DNA of 64,000 bases from contig NZ_JASCRS010000004.1 of NCBI RefSeq assembly GCF_030010235.1, positions 186,001 through 250,000 on the forward strand. Direction: 5' to 3'. The translations under genes were made by a program, and so were the position numbers. Positions 52,537 through 60,703 of the stretch are shown piece by piece; position 1 is the stretch's first letter, and the number at the start of each line of letters is the position of its first letter. This stretch comes from Leucobacter sp. UT-8R-CII-1-4 (GTDB lineage: Bacteria > Actinomycetota > Actinomycetes > Actinomycetales > Microbacteriaceae). The notes beneath the pieces are model-generated. The model was not told the origin of the DNA. It did no database searches and saw only the letters and a list, made by a program, of their open reading frames with translations.

Positions 52537-55500
52537 GTGTTTTTGACGCGATTGAGTTTGGCGAATCGTTTGTTGGTGGGGCTGGTGACAGCCGCAATCG
52601 CAACGCTGGGTGTGTTCGCGGCCGGTGCGCTTAAACAAGAGATGATGCCGCCTACGAGCATCCCCGCGGCCTACGTCTCGGTGCAGCTTGAGGGTGTTGC
52701 TCCTGAGGAGATGAGCCGGACAGTCACGGAGCCGCTTGAGTCGGCGCTGCAGACTGTTGCTGGCGTGAAAACTGTGACTTCGACCACCTCAACCGGATCT
52801 TCAGACGTGATGGTTGAGTGGGCATTCGAGGGTGATAGTGAAGCGACGCTGCAGGCCGTGAAACAAGCTGCCGAGGGCATGAAATCTTCGTTCCCAAGCA
52901 CGGCGAGACTTGAAGTTTTCTCGGGCAGCAATAAAGAGGCTCCCTCTATCCAAATCAGCGCGGGCAGCACAGGCAACCAAGACACCTTCTCTACCGCACT
53001 CGCTCAAAAGGTCGCGCCGACGCTCAAGACCATCCCCGGGGTGCAAAAAGTTGAAGTTGGCGGTCGCGAAGAGCAGCGCATCGCGATTGATTTACGCCCG
53101 GCAGACGTCGCCCGGCTGAAGGTTGATCCAACGCAAATCACTCAAGTGTTTGAGGCTCAGGGAGCGGTGCTGCCAGCGGGACAGGCGCCAACGGCGAATG
53201 GGTCGAGTTCGATCACGGTCGGCACCTCAATTACTACCCTTGAAGAGCTGCAAAACTTGCCCGTACCCGCCGAAAACGGCCTGGTGCTGCTCAAAGAGTT
53301 CGCTGATGTAAAAGCCGAAAAGTTGCCGGTCGGCAGTATCTCCCGAGTGAACGGTAAACCGTCGCTTACCCTCTCGGTGACCGCAGCGCAGGGCGCCAAC
53401 ATTGTGCAGATTTCGAATGCCGTCTCAGAAAAGCTAGCCGAGCTTGCACCCGGGCTCAAAGCAGAATTTGTGACGCTTTTTGATCCGGCGCCCTACATCG
53501 AACAGTCTGTGCACGATCTCTCTGTTGAGGGCGGACTTGGGTTGCTTTTTGCGATCTTGGTGGTCCTTGTGTTTTTGGCCTCGTGGCGATCAACAATTAT
53601 TGCCGCGGTTTCCATTCCGCTCTCACTACTGATCAGCATGATCGGCCTGCTTTGGTCAGGGAACACCCTGAACATGTTGACGCTCGGTGCCCTCACGATC
53701 GCAATCGGGCGGGTGGTTGACGACTCGATTGTGGTGATCGAGAACATTAACCGACGGGCAGTTGTCGACGGCATCACTGTGCCTGGAATTATTGCATCGG
53801 TGAGGCAGGTTGCGGGTGCAATCACAGCCTCAACCCTCACCACTGTTGCGGTGTTTTTGCCGATTATCTTTGTGACCGGGCCGACAGGGCAACTGTTCCG
53901 GCCGTTCGCTGTGACCGTTTCGGTAGCGCTGATGGCTTCACTTCTGGTGGCGCTCACGATCGTGCCGGTGATGGCGTATTGGTTCCTCCGCAGAGGCCCG
54001 CGGAAAGCCCCGGCGAATGCTGAAGCAGGGGCGGGTGATGCAGCCGTGAGCGGGGCAGTCGCTACCGAGGGCGCGGACCCCACCGCTGTCAGCGCGCATC
54101 GAGACGCCGACGAAATTCAACTCCCAGAAGACAAACTGCAACGCGCGATCATGCCGAAGCTACGCGCGACCTGGCGACGCCCGGCGATTACCGTGACCGC
54201 CTCCGTGCTGCTACTTGCGATCACGCTCGGCCTGACCTCAGTGATTCAGACTGACTTTATTGGTTCGTCTGGCAACGAGAGTCTTGAACTCATTCAGACC
54301 CCGGGCGGCGGTGCGGCTGCCGAGAACACCGAAGAAAAGATCGGGGGAGCGCCAAGTGCAAACGCACAGAGCGCAGCCACTGCAACACCGGCACCTTTGA
54401 AAGCAGCGGATCTGATCGCCGCTGCCGAGCCGGTCGAAAAGGCAACACTTAAAGTCGACGGAGTGAAAGACGTAATCGTCTCGATCCCACTCGGCAACGA
54501 CGAGACGGCTGGGCCACCCACCATTTCGTATTCAATGATGCTTGAATCGGGTGCTGACTCAGAAGAGGTTGCTACTCGGGTTCAAGCCGTGCTCGACAAG
54601 ATGAAAAAGCCCGGAGAATTTCAGCTACTTACCAAAGACGCATTCGCCGGCGGTGGTGGTGGCGGTGGTGGTGGCGCCATCGATCTGCAGATCCAGGGCA
54701 ACGATCCTGCGGCACTAAAAGCTGCCAGCGAATTGCTTGAAACGAAACTCGGTAAAGCGAAGGGCGTGCAGTCGGTACGCAGCGAACTCTCGGGTGAGCA
54801 AAGCGTGGTTCGGATCAAACTTGATGAGGCCCGAGCAGCGAAGCTTGGTTTTGACCGGGCCGGTGTCGCCAAAGCAATTCAGGAAGCAATGGACGGCACC
54901 CAAATCGGTCAACTGATGTTCGAGGGCGAATCGCGTTCGATTCTGATGCGAACCCCGGGCACCCAGCGCACTGCCGACCAAGTGGGCAGCATCGTGCTGC
55001 CTGTCACGTCGCAGCAAACAGCCGAAGCCCAAAAAGTTGCCTCAGACGCGCTGCAGGCCAAGGCCCAGCAGGAAGCCGACAGTGCCAAGGCGCGCGGTGA
55101 AGCTGAGATGGCAAAACAGATCAGCGATGCACAAGCGCAACGCAAAGAAGCCGTCGCGAGTCTGGGGCAACTGCGAGAACAGCTCACCGCATTGATGAAG
55201 AAGCCGCTTGTTCCGATTCCAAAACCAGACGAACCAGATGATTTGGAACGCGCCGAGAATGAGCGCGCCGAGCAGATCGCTGCGTTGCAGGGAGCTATCT
55301 CGGGTGCCGAGGCGAGCATCACTGCGGCAGACGAGCAGGTGAATCAATTGCGCCAATCGCAGGTCGAGCAGGCGAATCAGCTCGTTGAACAACAAAAAGC
55401 TGAAGCCGAACAAAAAGCCGTGCAAGAGATTCGTGGCACGGGCCTGAAAATCAGTGATATTGCCGCGGTTGAAGACGAACTGGTGCCGCCAATGATTATT

Positions 55501-56193
55501 CGCGCGGAGGGCGAGCGCAAAGTGTCGCTCACGGTGATGCCCAAGAAGGGAAAACTGGGTCAGGCAAATGCCTCGGTGCAGGCAGCTATCGCAGGCACCG
55601 AGCTGCCGGCCGGTGTGACCTTCAACGTTGGCGGCGCGAGCCAGCAGCAAGACGAAGCGTTCGGGCAGCTGGGCATTGCAATGCTGGTTGCGATCATGCT
55701 GGTGCTGATCGTGATGATCGCGACTTTCAAAAACTTCAGGCAACCTCTGGTGCTTTTGGTGTCGATACCGTTTGCGGCAACCGGCGCGATTCTTGGGCTA
55801 TTGATCACCGGCACACCTATGGGTTTGCCCGCCCTGATTGGTTTGCTCATGCTGGTAGGCATTGTCGTAACGAACGCGATCGTGCTGATGGACCTGATCA
55901 ATAAATTACGAGCAGATGGAGTACCGCTTCGCGAAGCGGTGGATCACGGCACGAGGCTCAGGCTGCGCCCGATCTTGATGACGGCAGCTGCGACGATCTT
56001 CGCGCTGGTTCCGATGTCGCTTGGCTTGACCGGTGGTGGAGCGTTCATCTCGAAGCCGCTCGCGATTGTGGTCATCGGTGGCTTGATTTCATCAACCCTG
56101 CTGACGCTCGTACTCGTGCCGATCATCTATTCAGCGATGGAGCGCCGCCGCGAGGCACGGCTCGCCCGTCGTGAGGCGCTGCTTGAGATGTAG
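52537..56193 (+). CDS. RND efflux transporter (HAE1/SwrC-like) with inserted coiled coil
   Basis: A 1218-aa AcrB-type transporter. TM1 is at about residues 10-30, TM2-6 start near 328, and TM4 has the proton-relay pair in RVVDDSIVVIENI (about 390). A charged, Ala-rich cytoplasmic loop is at 495-550. The second half has a Gly-rich run (about 707-715) and then about residues 826-968 an Ala/Gln/Glu-rich coiled-coil hairpin inserted in the porter domain before GLKISDIAAVED. TM8-12 end the protein. GTG start follows GTGAGG. No membrane-fusion protein gene is adjacent. A terminator follows. Confidence 0.92.
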   Translation: MFLTRLSLANRLLVGLVTAAIATLGVFAAGALKQEMMPPTSIPAAYVSVQLEGVAPEEMSRTVTEPLESALQTVAGVKTVTSTTSTGSSDVMVEWAFEGDSEATLQAVKQAAEGMKSSFPSTARLEVFSGSNKEAPSIQISAGSTGNQDTFSTALAQKVAPTLKTIPGVQKVEVGGREEQRIAIDLRPADVARLKVDPTQITQVFEAQGAVLPAGQAPTANGSSSITVGTSITTLEELQNLPVPAENGLVLLKEFADVKAEKLPVGSISRVNGKPSLTLSVTAAQGANIVQISNAVSEKLAELAPGLKAEFVTLFDPAPYIEQSVHDLSVEGGLGLLFAILVVLVFLASWRSTIIAAVSIPLSLLISMIGLLWSGNTLNMLTLGALTIAIGRVVDDSIVVIENINRRAVVDGITVPGIIASVRQVAGAITASTLTTVAVFLPIIFVTGPTGQLFRPFAVTVSVALMASLLVALTIVPVMAYWFLRRGPRKAPANAEAGAGDAAVSGAVATEGADPTAVSAHRDADEIQLPEDKLQRAIMPKLRATWRRPAITVTASVLLLAITLGLTSVIQTDFIGSSGNESLELIQTPGGGAAAENTEEKIGGAPSANAQSAATATPAPLKAADLIAAAEPVEKATLKVDGVKDVIVSIPLGNDETAGPPTISYSMMLESGADSEEVATRVQAVLDKMKKPGEFQLLTKDAFAGGGGGGGGGAIDLQIQGNDPAALKAASELLETKLGKAKGVQSVRSELSGEQSVVRIKLDEARAAKLGFDRAGVAKAIQEAMDGTQIGQLMFEGESRSILMRTPGTQRTADQVGSIVLPVTSQQTAEAQKVASDALQAKAQQEADSAKARGEAEMAKQISDAQAQRKEAVASLGQLREQLTALMKKPLVPIPKPDEPDDLERAENERAEQIAALQGAISGAEASITAADEQVNQLRQSQVEQANQLVEQQKAEAEQKAVQEIRGTGLKISDIAAVEDELVPPMIIRAEGERKVSLTVMPKKGKLGQANASVQAAIAGTELPAGVTFNVGGASQQQDEAFGQLGIAMLVAIMLVLIVMIATFKNFRQPLVLLVSIPFAATGAILGLLITGTPMGLPALIGLLMLVGIVVTNAIVLMDLINKLRADGVPLREAVDHGTRLRLRPILMTAAATIFALVPMSLGLTGGGAFISKPLAIVVIGGLISSTLLTLVLVPIIYSAMERRREARLARREALLEM

Positions 56194-56224
56194 GTGAGGT
56201 GAACGGGAAACCGGAAGCCGCGAT

Positions 56225-56260
56225 AGTGCCGGGTCGAGACTTACGTTTCGACCCGGCACT
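56225..56260. terminator. Terminator between RND and kinase genes
   Basis: AGTGCCGGGTCGA / TCGACCCGGCACT, a 13-bp stem with 10-nt loop followed by GCTTTTG. It sits between convergent genes. Confidence 0.85.
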
Positions 56261-56276
56261 GCTTTTGTTCGCAGTG

Positions 56277-57365
56277 CTAATCCTGAGGAAGCGTGAGCGT
56301 AAGCGTAAATCCACCGTCACTCGTCGCTTCTTCGCTGAGCGTGCCGCCAAGCAACTCGGCACGTTCGCGGAGACCAACCAGGCCGTGCCCCGAAGCAGGC
56401 AATTGCATCGACGGTGCGGTGGCCGCGGTGTTGTGCACGGTGACTGAGAGGTCGTTACGAATGCTGTGCGCGGTAATTGTTGCGGTTGCGCCCGGCGCAT
56501 GCTTGCGAATGTTCGTCAGGGCCTCTTGCACTGTGCGGTAGATTGCTCGCTGCACGCTTGCGGGCAGGTCGGCGGGAAGATCCAGCGTAGTTGTTGATGG
56601 GATGCCTGACGCAGCGATCAGTTCTGGCAAATCGGCGATGGTTGGTTGCGGGGCGATCTGGCTGAGCTCGCCACCCGAGTCGCGTAACACCGTCACCATT
56701 TGGCGCAGCTCATCGAGAGTTTTCGTGGCGAGGGATCGAATAGTGCGTGCCGTGGTTTTTGTGTCGGGGTCGATGCTGCCCACCTGCAGCGCTCCAGCTT
56801 GCACCGCGATCAAGCTGACCTGATGCGAGACCACGTCGTGCATCTCGCGCGCGATCCTTGCCCGCTCAGTCGCCAAAATCTCTTCCTCTGCGTAGCGCCG
56901 TTCGCTCTCACGTGCCTCTTCAAGCTCCTTGAGCCTCGCCGTCAGCTCGCGTCGGGTGCGTACCAGCAGGCCGAGCGCGATGGGGGCCGCAGTGGTCATC
57001 ACGGCGAAAATGATCGAGAAAATGGCAGATCCACCGTCGATCCAGCCCCACCAGGTGACCGAAGTTCCAGCGAAAATAGCGACACCCGCGAGCAGCACTG
57101 CCCAGCGGCGGCGCTCGGCAACCGCAACAGAATAGAGCGCGACCAGGCCCGTGATCGAAGACGACGAGGTGATCAGCGCCGGAATCGCGAGCAGCAGCGA
57201 AAGCCAAGGCCAGCGGCGCCTGAAAAACAAACCAAGCGGGCCCGCAATCGCCATAGTTATTTCGAACGGGGTCGGCTCGTAAAGATAAAAGAAACTGTCA
57301 AACAGCGCGATTGCCACGATCGCGCTATCAAGCAGGGCAGGTGGGATTCGTTTGAGCGGGTTCAT
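56277..57365 (-). CDS. NarL-family histidine kinase (DesK-like)
   Basis: A 362-aa kinase with about five N-terminal TMs (to residue about 135), a helical linker, the His in REMHDVVSHQVSLIAVQAG, and an ATPase part with NIRKHAPG and GHGLVGLRERAELLGG. It overlaps the response regulator gene by 4 bases. As the neighbour of the RND gene it may control efflux. Confidence 0.92.
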   Translation of the reverse strand: MNPLKRIPPALLDSAIVAIALFDSFFYLYEPTPFEITMAIAGPLGLFFRRRWPWLSLLLAIPALITSSSSITGLVALYSVAVAERRRWAVLLAGVAIFAGTSVTWWGWIDGGSAIFSIIFAVMTTAAPIALGLLVRTRRELTARLKELEEARESERRYAEEEILATERARIAREMHDVVSHQVSLIAVQAGALQVGSIDPDTKTTARTIRSLATKTLDELRQMVTVLRDSGGELSQIAPQPTIADLPELIAASGIPSTTTLDLPADLPASVQRAIYRTVQEALTNIRKHAPGATATITAHSIRNDLSVTVHNTAATAPSMQLPASGHGLVGLRERAELLGGTLSEEATSDGGFTLTLTLPQD

Positions 57366-58087
57366 GCGCTGTGATCTGCTGACGCGGTGAGGCCCGCACG
57401 TTCGGCGATGAGCGCTGCCTGTAGTCGTGTGGTGACTTCAAGTTTCGCGAGGAGCGCGCTGACATGATCTTTGATGGTGCCAACGCTCAGATGGAGTTTG
57501 AGGCCGATTTCAGCGTTTGAAAGCCCGGTGGCCAGAAGCGCGAGCACCTGGCGTTCGCGTTCGGTAAGTCGGGCGATGAGTGACTTTGCTTTGTTGTAGC
57601 TGTTGTTGTGCTCGCTACTTTTACTGGTGGCGTTGCTGCTGCCTGATGCGGTGCTTGCGTTGCCTGTCGTGATGCCGAGGAAACTATTGATTACTGTTTT
57701 CGAAACCTGCGGCGACAGGACGATACCGCCAGCCGCGAGCGAACGGATGAGCGTTGGTAACTGTTCCGGATCGGTGTCTTTCACCAGGAACCCGGCGGCC
57801 CCCGCGCTGAGCGCCTGTGCAATGTAATCGTCGGAATCGAAGGTAGTGAGAATCGCGACCACCGGGGGAGTCGGCATCTCACGAATATCGGCGAGCACAT
57901 CGAGTCCACTGCGGCCAGGCATCCGAATGTCGAGCAGCACCACATCAGGTTCTTCACGCTGGATCACGTCAATCGCCTCAGGGCCATCGACAGCGGCGGC
58001 CACTTCGATATCGTCAGCCGCACCAAGGATGAGGCGAAAGCCAGAACGCACGAGCGCCTCATCATCGACAATCACTACTCGGATCAC
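57362..58087 (-). CDS. NarL/LuxR-type response regulator
   Basis: A 241-aa regulator with acidic VIVDDEALVRSG, phospho-acceptor Asp in VVLLDIRMPG, and the LuxR HTH LTERERQVLALLATGLSNAEIG plus VGTIKDHVSALLAKL. The linker is unusually long and Ser/Asn-rich (about residues 140-165, ASTASGSSNATSKSSEHNN). First gene of the pair. Confidence 0.94.
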   Translation of the reverse strand: MIRVVIVDDEALVRSGFRLILGAADDIEVAAAVDGPEAIDVIQREEPDVVLLDIRMPGRSGLDVLADIREMPTPPVVAILTTFDSDDYIAQALSAGAAGFLVKDTDPEQLPTLIRSLAAGGIVLSPQVSKTVINSFLGITTGNASTASGSSNATSKSSEHNNSYNKAKSLIARLTERERQVLALLATGLSNAEIGLKLHLSVGTIKDHVSALLAKLEVTTRLQAALIAERAGLTASADHSA

Positions 58088-58179
58088 GCTGTTCCCTCCG
58101 CCGCTCCAGCAACTTGCACACCAGTCTCAAATCAACGATACGGGGCGCGGGTGTGCGCAGCACGAGAAAGCAGTGAAGT

Positions 58180-58262
58180 ATGGCCGGGTGGCGGGGTGAA
58201 AGCGGTCGGGTGGTGGGTGGTAGGTGGTGGCGCGAAGTTGGGGGAGGTGGATTGCGGGTGTG
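58180..58262 (+). other. G-rich block, possible G-quadruplex
   Basis: The plus strand has runs GGG-TGGC-GGGG and GGG-TGGT-GGG within about 35 bases, four G-tracts of three or more, and further GGTGG repeats. It may fold as a G4 near the regulator promoter. Confidence 0.35.
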
Positions 58263-58372
58263 CTGGGTAGGGTGACCTGTTTTCACGGCTTCTTCTTAGT
58301 AGGCGCGACGAAGCGCGGCGTCTTTCGCAGCGTAAAGGTACCTGCTTGCAGTTGCGGTTCTGTTCTCCGGAA

Positions 58373-58412
58373 CAGTGAAGGGGACCGACATGAATGTCGG
58401 TCCCCTTCACTG
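58373..58412 (-). terminator. Perfect 19-bp hairpin after tRNA-Pro 3' end
   Basis: Arms of 19 bp (CAGTGAAGGGGACCGACAT and complement) with a GA loop. On the minus strand it directly follows the tRNA 3' end, where a tRNA terminator is expected. Confidence 0.75.
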
Positions 58413-58417
58413 AACTG

Positions 58418-58459
58418 TCGGGTTGACAGGATTTGAACCTGCGACCCCTTGACCCCCAG
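58418..58459 (-). tRNA. tRNA-Pro(GGG) 3'-half fragment (attachment-site scar)
   Basis: Read on the minus strand, 42 bases match tRNA-Pro from the anticodon loop (CTGGGGG, anticodon GGG) through the anticodon 3' stem TCAAG, a variable GGGTC, the T arm with GGTTCAAATCC and the acceptor 3' strand ending CCCGA. The sequence to the right (5' side of the tRNA) does not continue as a tRNA: no D arm is present. This is the form left by site-specific integration at a tRNA 3' end, with the intact gene expected at the far end of the island. Confidence 0.85.
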
Positions 58460-58943
58460 GCAGACGGATCGGGCTCCGAACCCGCGTTTTCGGAGGTTTC
58501 GGTGGCTCATACATTGCACAGCGCGTCACAGATTACATGCGGTCCAGGGATGTTGGCCACCAAATTGGCCCACTAGATTCGTAACCACCGCACTGCTCCA
58601 GAAGCCAGTTTCTGACGAGTTAACGGCGACTGAGTCGCCCCCCCCGGAGGGGCGCAGATAGAGCTAGCCTGCGCGATCAGGGTCGGCTCGACTGCCTTCT
58701 GCCGCGGCCTGCGTTAGCTGTCGTCGAGCGATAGCAGGACGATCGAGAGGGCAGAGCATGCCATCATGATGCCCCTGGCCCGCAGCTTGACGTCGGACCC
58801 AATCCGGCGAGCGTAGATGGGGAACGGTCGACCGATTCCGGACCCTCCTACGACACCAATTAATAATAGTTTAATATCAATAAACTATTTAAGTGATATG
58901 CTTGATTTATGGACAACAATTTCACTGCGTGCTGGAGTCGGCG
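58460..58943. other. Gene-free left margin of the island
   Basis: About 480 bp with no supported gene. It starts at the attachment scar and ends in an AT-rich segment before the kinase gene that holds a perfect dyad and probably the promoter. No integrase is seen at this end. Confidence 0.6.
58865..58889. promoter_or_regulatory. Operator-like dyad before the HTH-kinase gene
   Basis: AATAGTTTA-ATATCAA-TAAACTATT, perfect 9-bp arms and 7-bp spacer, in an AT-rich island 55 bases before the kinase start. The kinase N-terminus has a helix-turn-helix-like segment, so autoregulation is possible. Confidence 0.55.
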
Positions 58944-60491
58944 ATGAGGCTCGGCGGCCTGAGTGAGGTAGCAGAGGAACTGGGGGTGACCCCCCAGCGA
59001 ATCGCCGCACTGCGGCAACGACCCGACTTTCCGGATGCTATCGGGGAGATTGCTCAGGGGCCGATCTGGGATCTAGATGTCGTCAACGCCTGGAATGGGT
59101 CGGGCCTTCGTCAGAGAAAAGCCGGACGCCCGAAGTCTGACCTGACTGTCAGGACCCTGGGTGGCCGGTTCATCCTTGAGCTTCCAGCGATCGGAAGCGG
59201 CGGGTTCGCCGACGTCTTCCGGGCAACCGACCGGAAGACAGGCAACCTCGTCGCCGTCAAGGTGCTGCGGGATACAGCCACCGTGGATGCGGAAGTGATC
59301 AGCCGCTTCAAGCGAGAACTGCGGATATTGGAAGGGCTGGCTCACCCCAACGTGATTCCCGTGATCGCGCAAGGCGAGACCGACGAGCAAGACGTCTGGT
59401 ATGCAATGCCCCTAGCGCAGGGCAGTTTGGCTGACTTCATCAGAAAGGTCGATAGCAACCCGCCACTGATCGTGGACATCATGCGTCAGATCTGCACTGG
59501 ACTTATGTACATCCATGGGAACGGGGTCTACCACCGGGACCTGAAGCCCGCGAACGTGCTGCGACTCGAGAGCGGCGAGTGGGCGGTGTCCGATTTTGGC
59601 CTCGCAGTCGAGGCGGAACGAAATACAGCCCCACTCACATCCACGCTTCGTGCTGGTATGGGCTCCTGGGTATACGCAGCGCCGGAGCAGTGGGCCCGGG
59701 CACGCAGTGCCGACCACCTTTCCGACGTCTACAGCCTCGGTAAGATCCTGCAGGAACTCGTGACCCAGGACTACCCAGTCAATACGGAGATGACGGCGGG
59801 CCCTTTGCGCCCGGTCGTAGAACGCGCCACCGCAAACAACCCCGCTGGCCGATACGCCTCAGTCTCGGAGTTTCTCGAAGCGCTCGAGCGTTCCCTCGGC
59901 GCTCGCCAGGAGCACGAGAGCTGGGAATCTCGCGAACAGACAGCAGAACGACTCCGCGATCGAATGCTGAGCCCCTCAACGACACCGGCCGATCTGATCG
60001 AAATGTTTGAGTGGGCCACTCTTCTCGACGAATCTGACGAGGATGATATGAAGGCGCTCAGCCGGGTCCTGCCATGGTGTACCTCGTCGTCCATCGAGTT
60101 CCTCTGGGACCGCGAGCGAGGCGCGTTCCGCCGTCTGTTCGAGCGGTTCACCGACTACGTCAAGCGCACGGGCTTCTCGTTCGAGTACTGCGATGTGCTT
60201 GCGAACTTCATGCAGCGTGTCGTCGATACCATCGGCGACTCTAGCATTCTGCGCATGGCGGTCGCCGCGCTCGCCATCCTCGGCCCGGGCCACGGTCGTT
60301 GGCATGTGCGGGATGTGTTGGTCTCGGTACTGCAGGACGTCAAGTCGGAAGAGATGTCGATGGCTGCTCTCGAGGGGTTGCGATCGGTGAGCCGCAGCCA
60401 GGTCGCCTGGTCCATCACCGACTTTACCGTTCGCACGCTACCGCCGGCGATCCGGGTCGGTATCTCGGACTGGATAGGCGAGGCCAGCTGA
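58944..60491 (+). CDS. Ser/Thr protein kinase with N-terminal DNA-binding-like domain
   Basis: A 515-aa cytosolic Hanks-type kinase. Residues about 1-62 resemble a MerR/AlpA-type helix-turn-helix (LSEVAEELGVTPQRIAALRQRPDFPDAIG). The kinase domain has GSGGFADVF (84-92), Lys106 in AVKVL, HRDLKPAN (197-204) and DFG (217-219), so it is probably active. The C-terminal 180 residues are helical and unassigned; there is no TM. ATG 58944 with GGAG is preferred to a GTG at 58893. Its stop is followed by the peptide and helicase genes. Role in defence signalling is inferred. Confidence 0.88.
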   Translation: MRLGGLSEVAEELGVTPQRIAALRQRPDFPDAIGEIAQGPIWDLDVVNAWNGSGLRQRKAGRPKSDLTVRTLGGRFILELPAIGSGGFADVFRATDRKTGNLVAVKVLRDTATVDAEVISRFKRELRILEGLAHPNVIPVIAQGETDEQDVWYAMPLAQGSLADFIRKVDSNPPLIVDIMRQICTGLMYIHGNGVYHRDLKPANVLRLESGEWAVSDFGLAVEAERNTAPLTSTLRAGMGSWVYAAPEQWARARSADHLSDVYSLGKILQELVTQDYPVNTEMTAGPLRPVVERATANNPAGRYASVSEFLEALERSLGARQEHESWESREQTAERLRDRMLSPSTTPADLIEMFEWATLLDESDEDDMKALSRVLPWCTSSSIEFLWDRERGAFRRLFERFTDYVKRTGFSFEYCDVLANFMQRVVDTIGDSSILRMAVAALAILGPGHGRWHVRDVLVSVLQDVKSEEMSMAALEGLRSVSRSQVAWSITDFTVRTLPPAIRVGISDWIGEAS

Positions 60492-60527
60492 TGTCCCTTT
60501 CCCTCTTCAAGAAAGGAGGCGAATGAC

Positions 60528-60647
60528 ATGCCAAAGGGAAGAACGGCCGCGTCACGCGGCCGTGTGTCCCGAGACGGCGGTGGTTCACAACGAAGAAGAG
60601 CTGAGCAGCTAAGGCTTCGTGTGAGCCAAGCGGAGCCGCCTTGGTAG
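60528..60647 (+). CDS. Small basic 39-aa protein
   Basis: ATG lies 8 nt after AAAGGAGG, the best ribosome-binding site in the island. The product begins MPKGRTAASRGRVSRDGGG and ends AEQLRLRVSQAEPPW; it has 9 Arg and 1 Lys. Basic, Gly/Arg-rich: nucleic-acid binding is possible. It sits between kinase and helicase and overlaps the earliest possible start of the helicase frame. No homologue is recognised. Confidence 0.5.
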   Translation: MPKGRTAASRGRVSRDGGGSQRRRAEQLRLRVSQAEPPW

Positions 60648-60703
60648 GCGGTCCCATTCCCAGCATAAACACCAACCCGTTACCATCATGTTCGGAGAAG
60701 TAC

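Larger units (their letters stand above)
58088..58417. other. 330-bp gene-free region between regulator gene and tRNA fragment
   Basis: Contains a G-rich block (58,180-58,262) and a perfect 19-bp hairpin. No gene is seen; short open frames here are not supported. Confidence 0.6.

Noticed and set aside
58283..58519. Minus-strand frame reading GSQVQILSTRQ
   Set aside because: This peptide is the usual spurious translation of a tRNA 3' end.
60491..60526. 11-codon frame (MSLSLFKKGGE) overlapping the kinase stop
   Set aside because: Too short; it only spans the ribosome-binding site of the 39-aa peptide, though it could couple translation.
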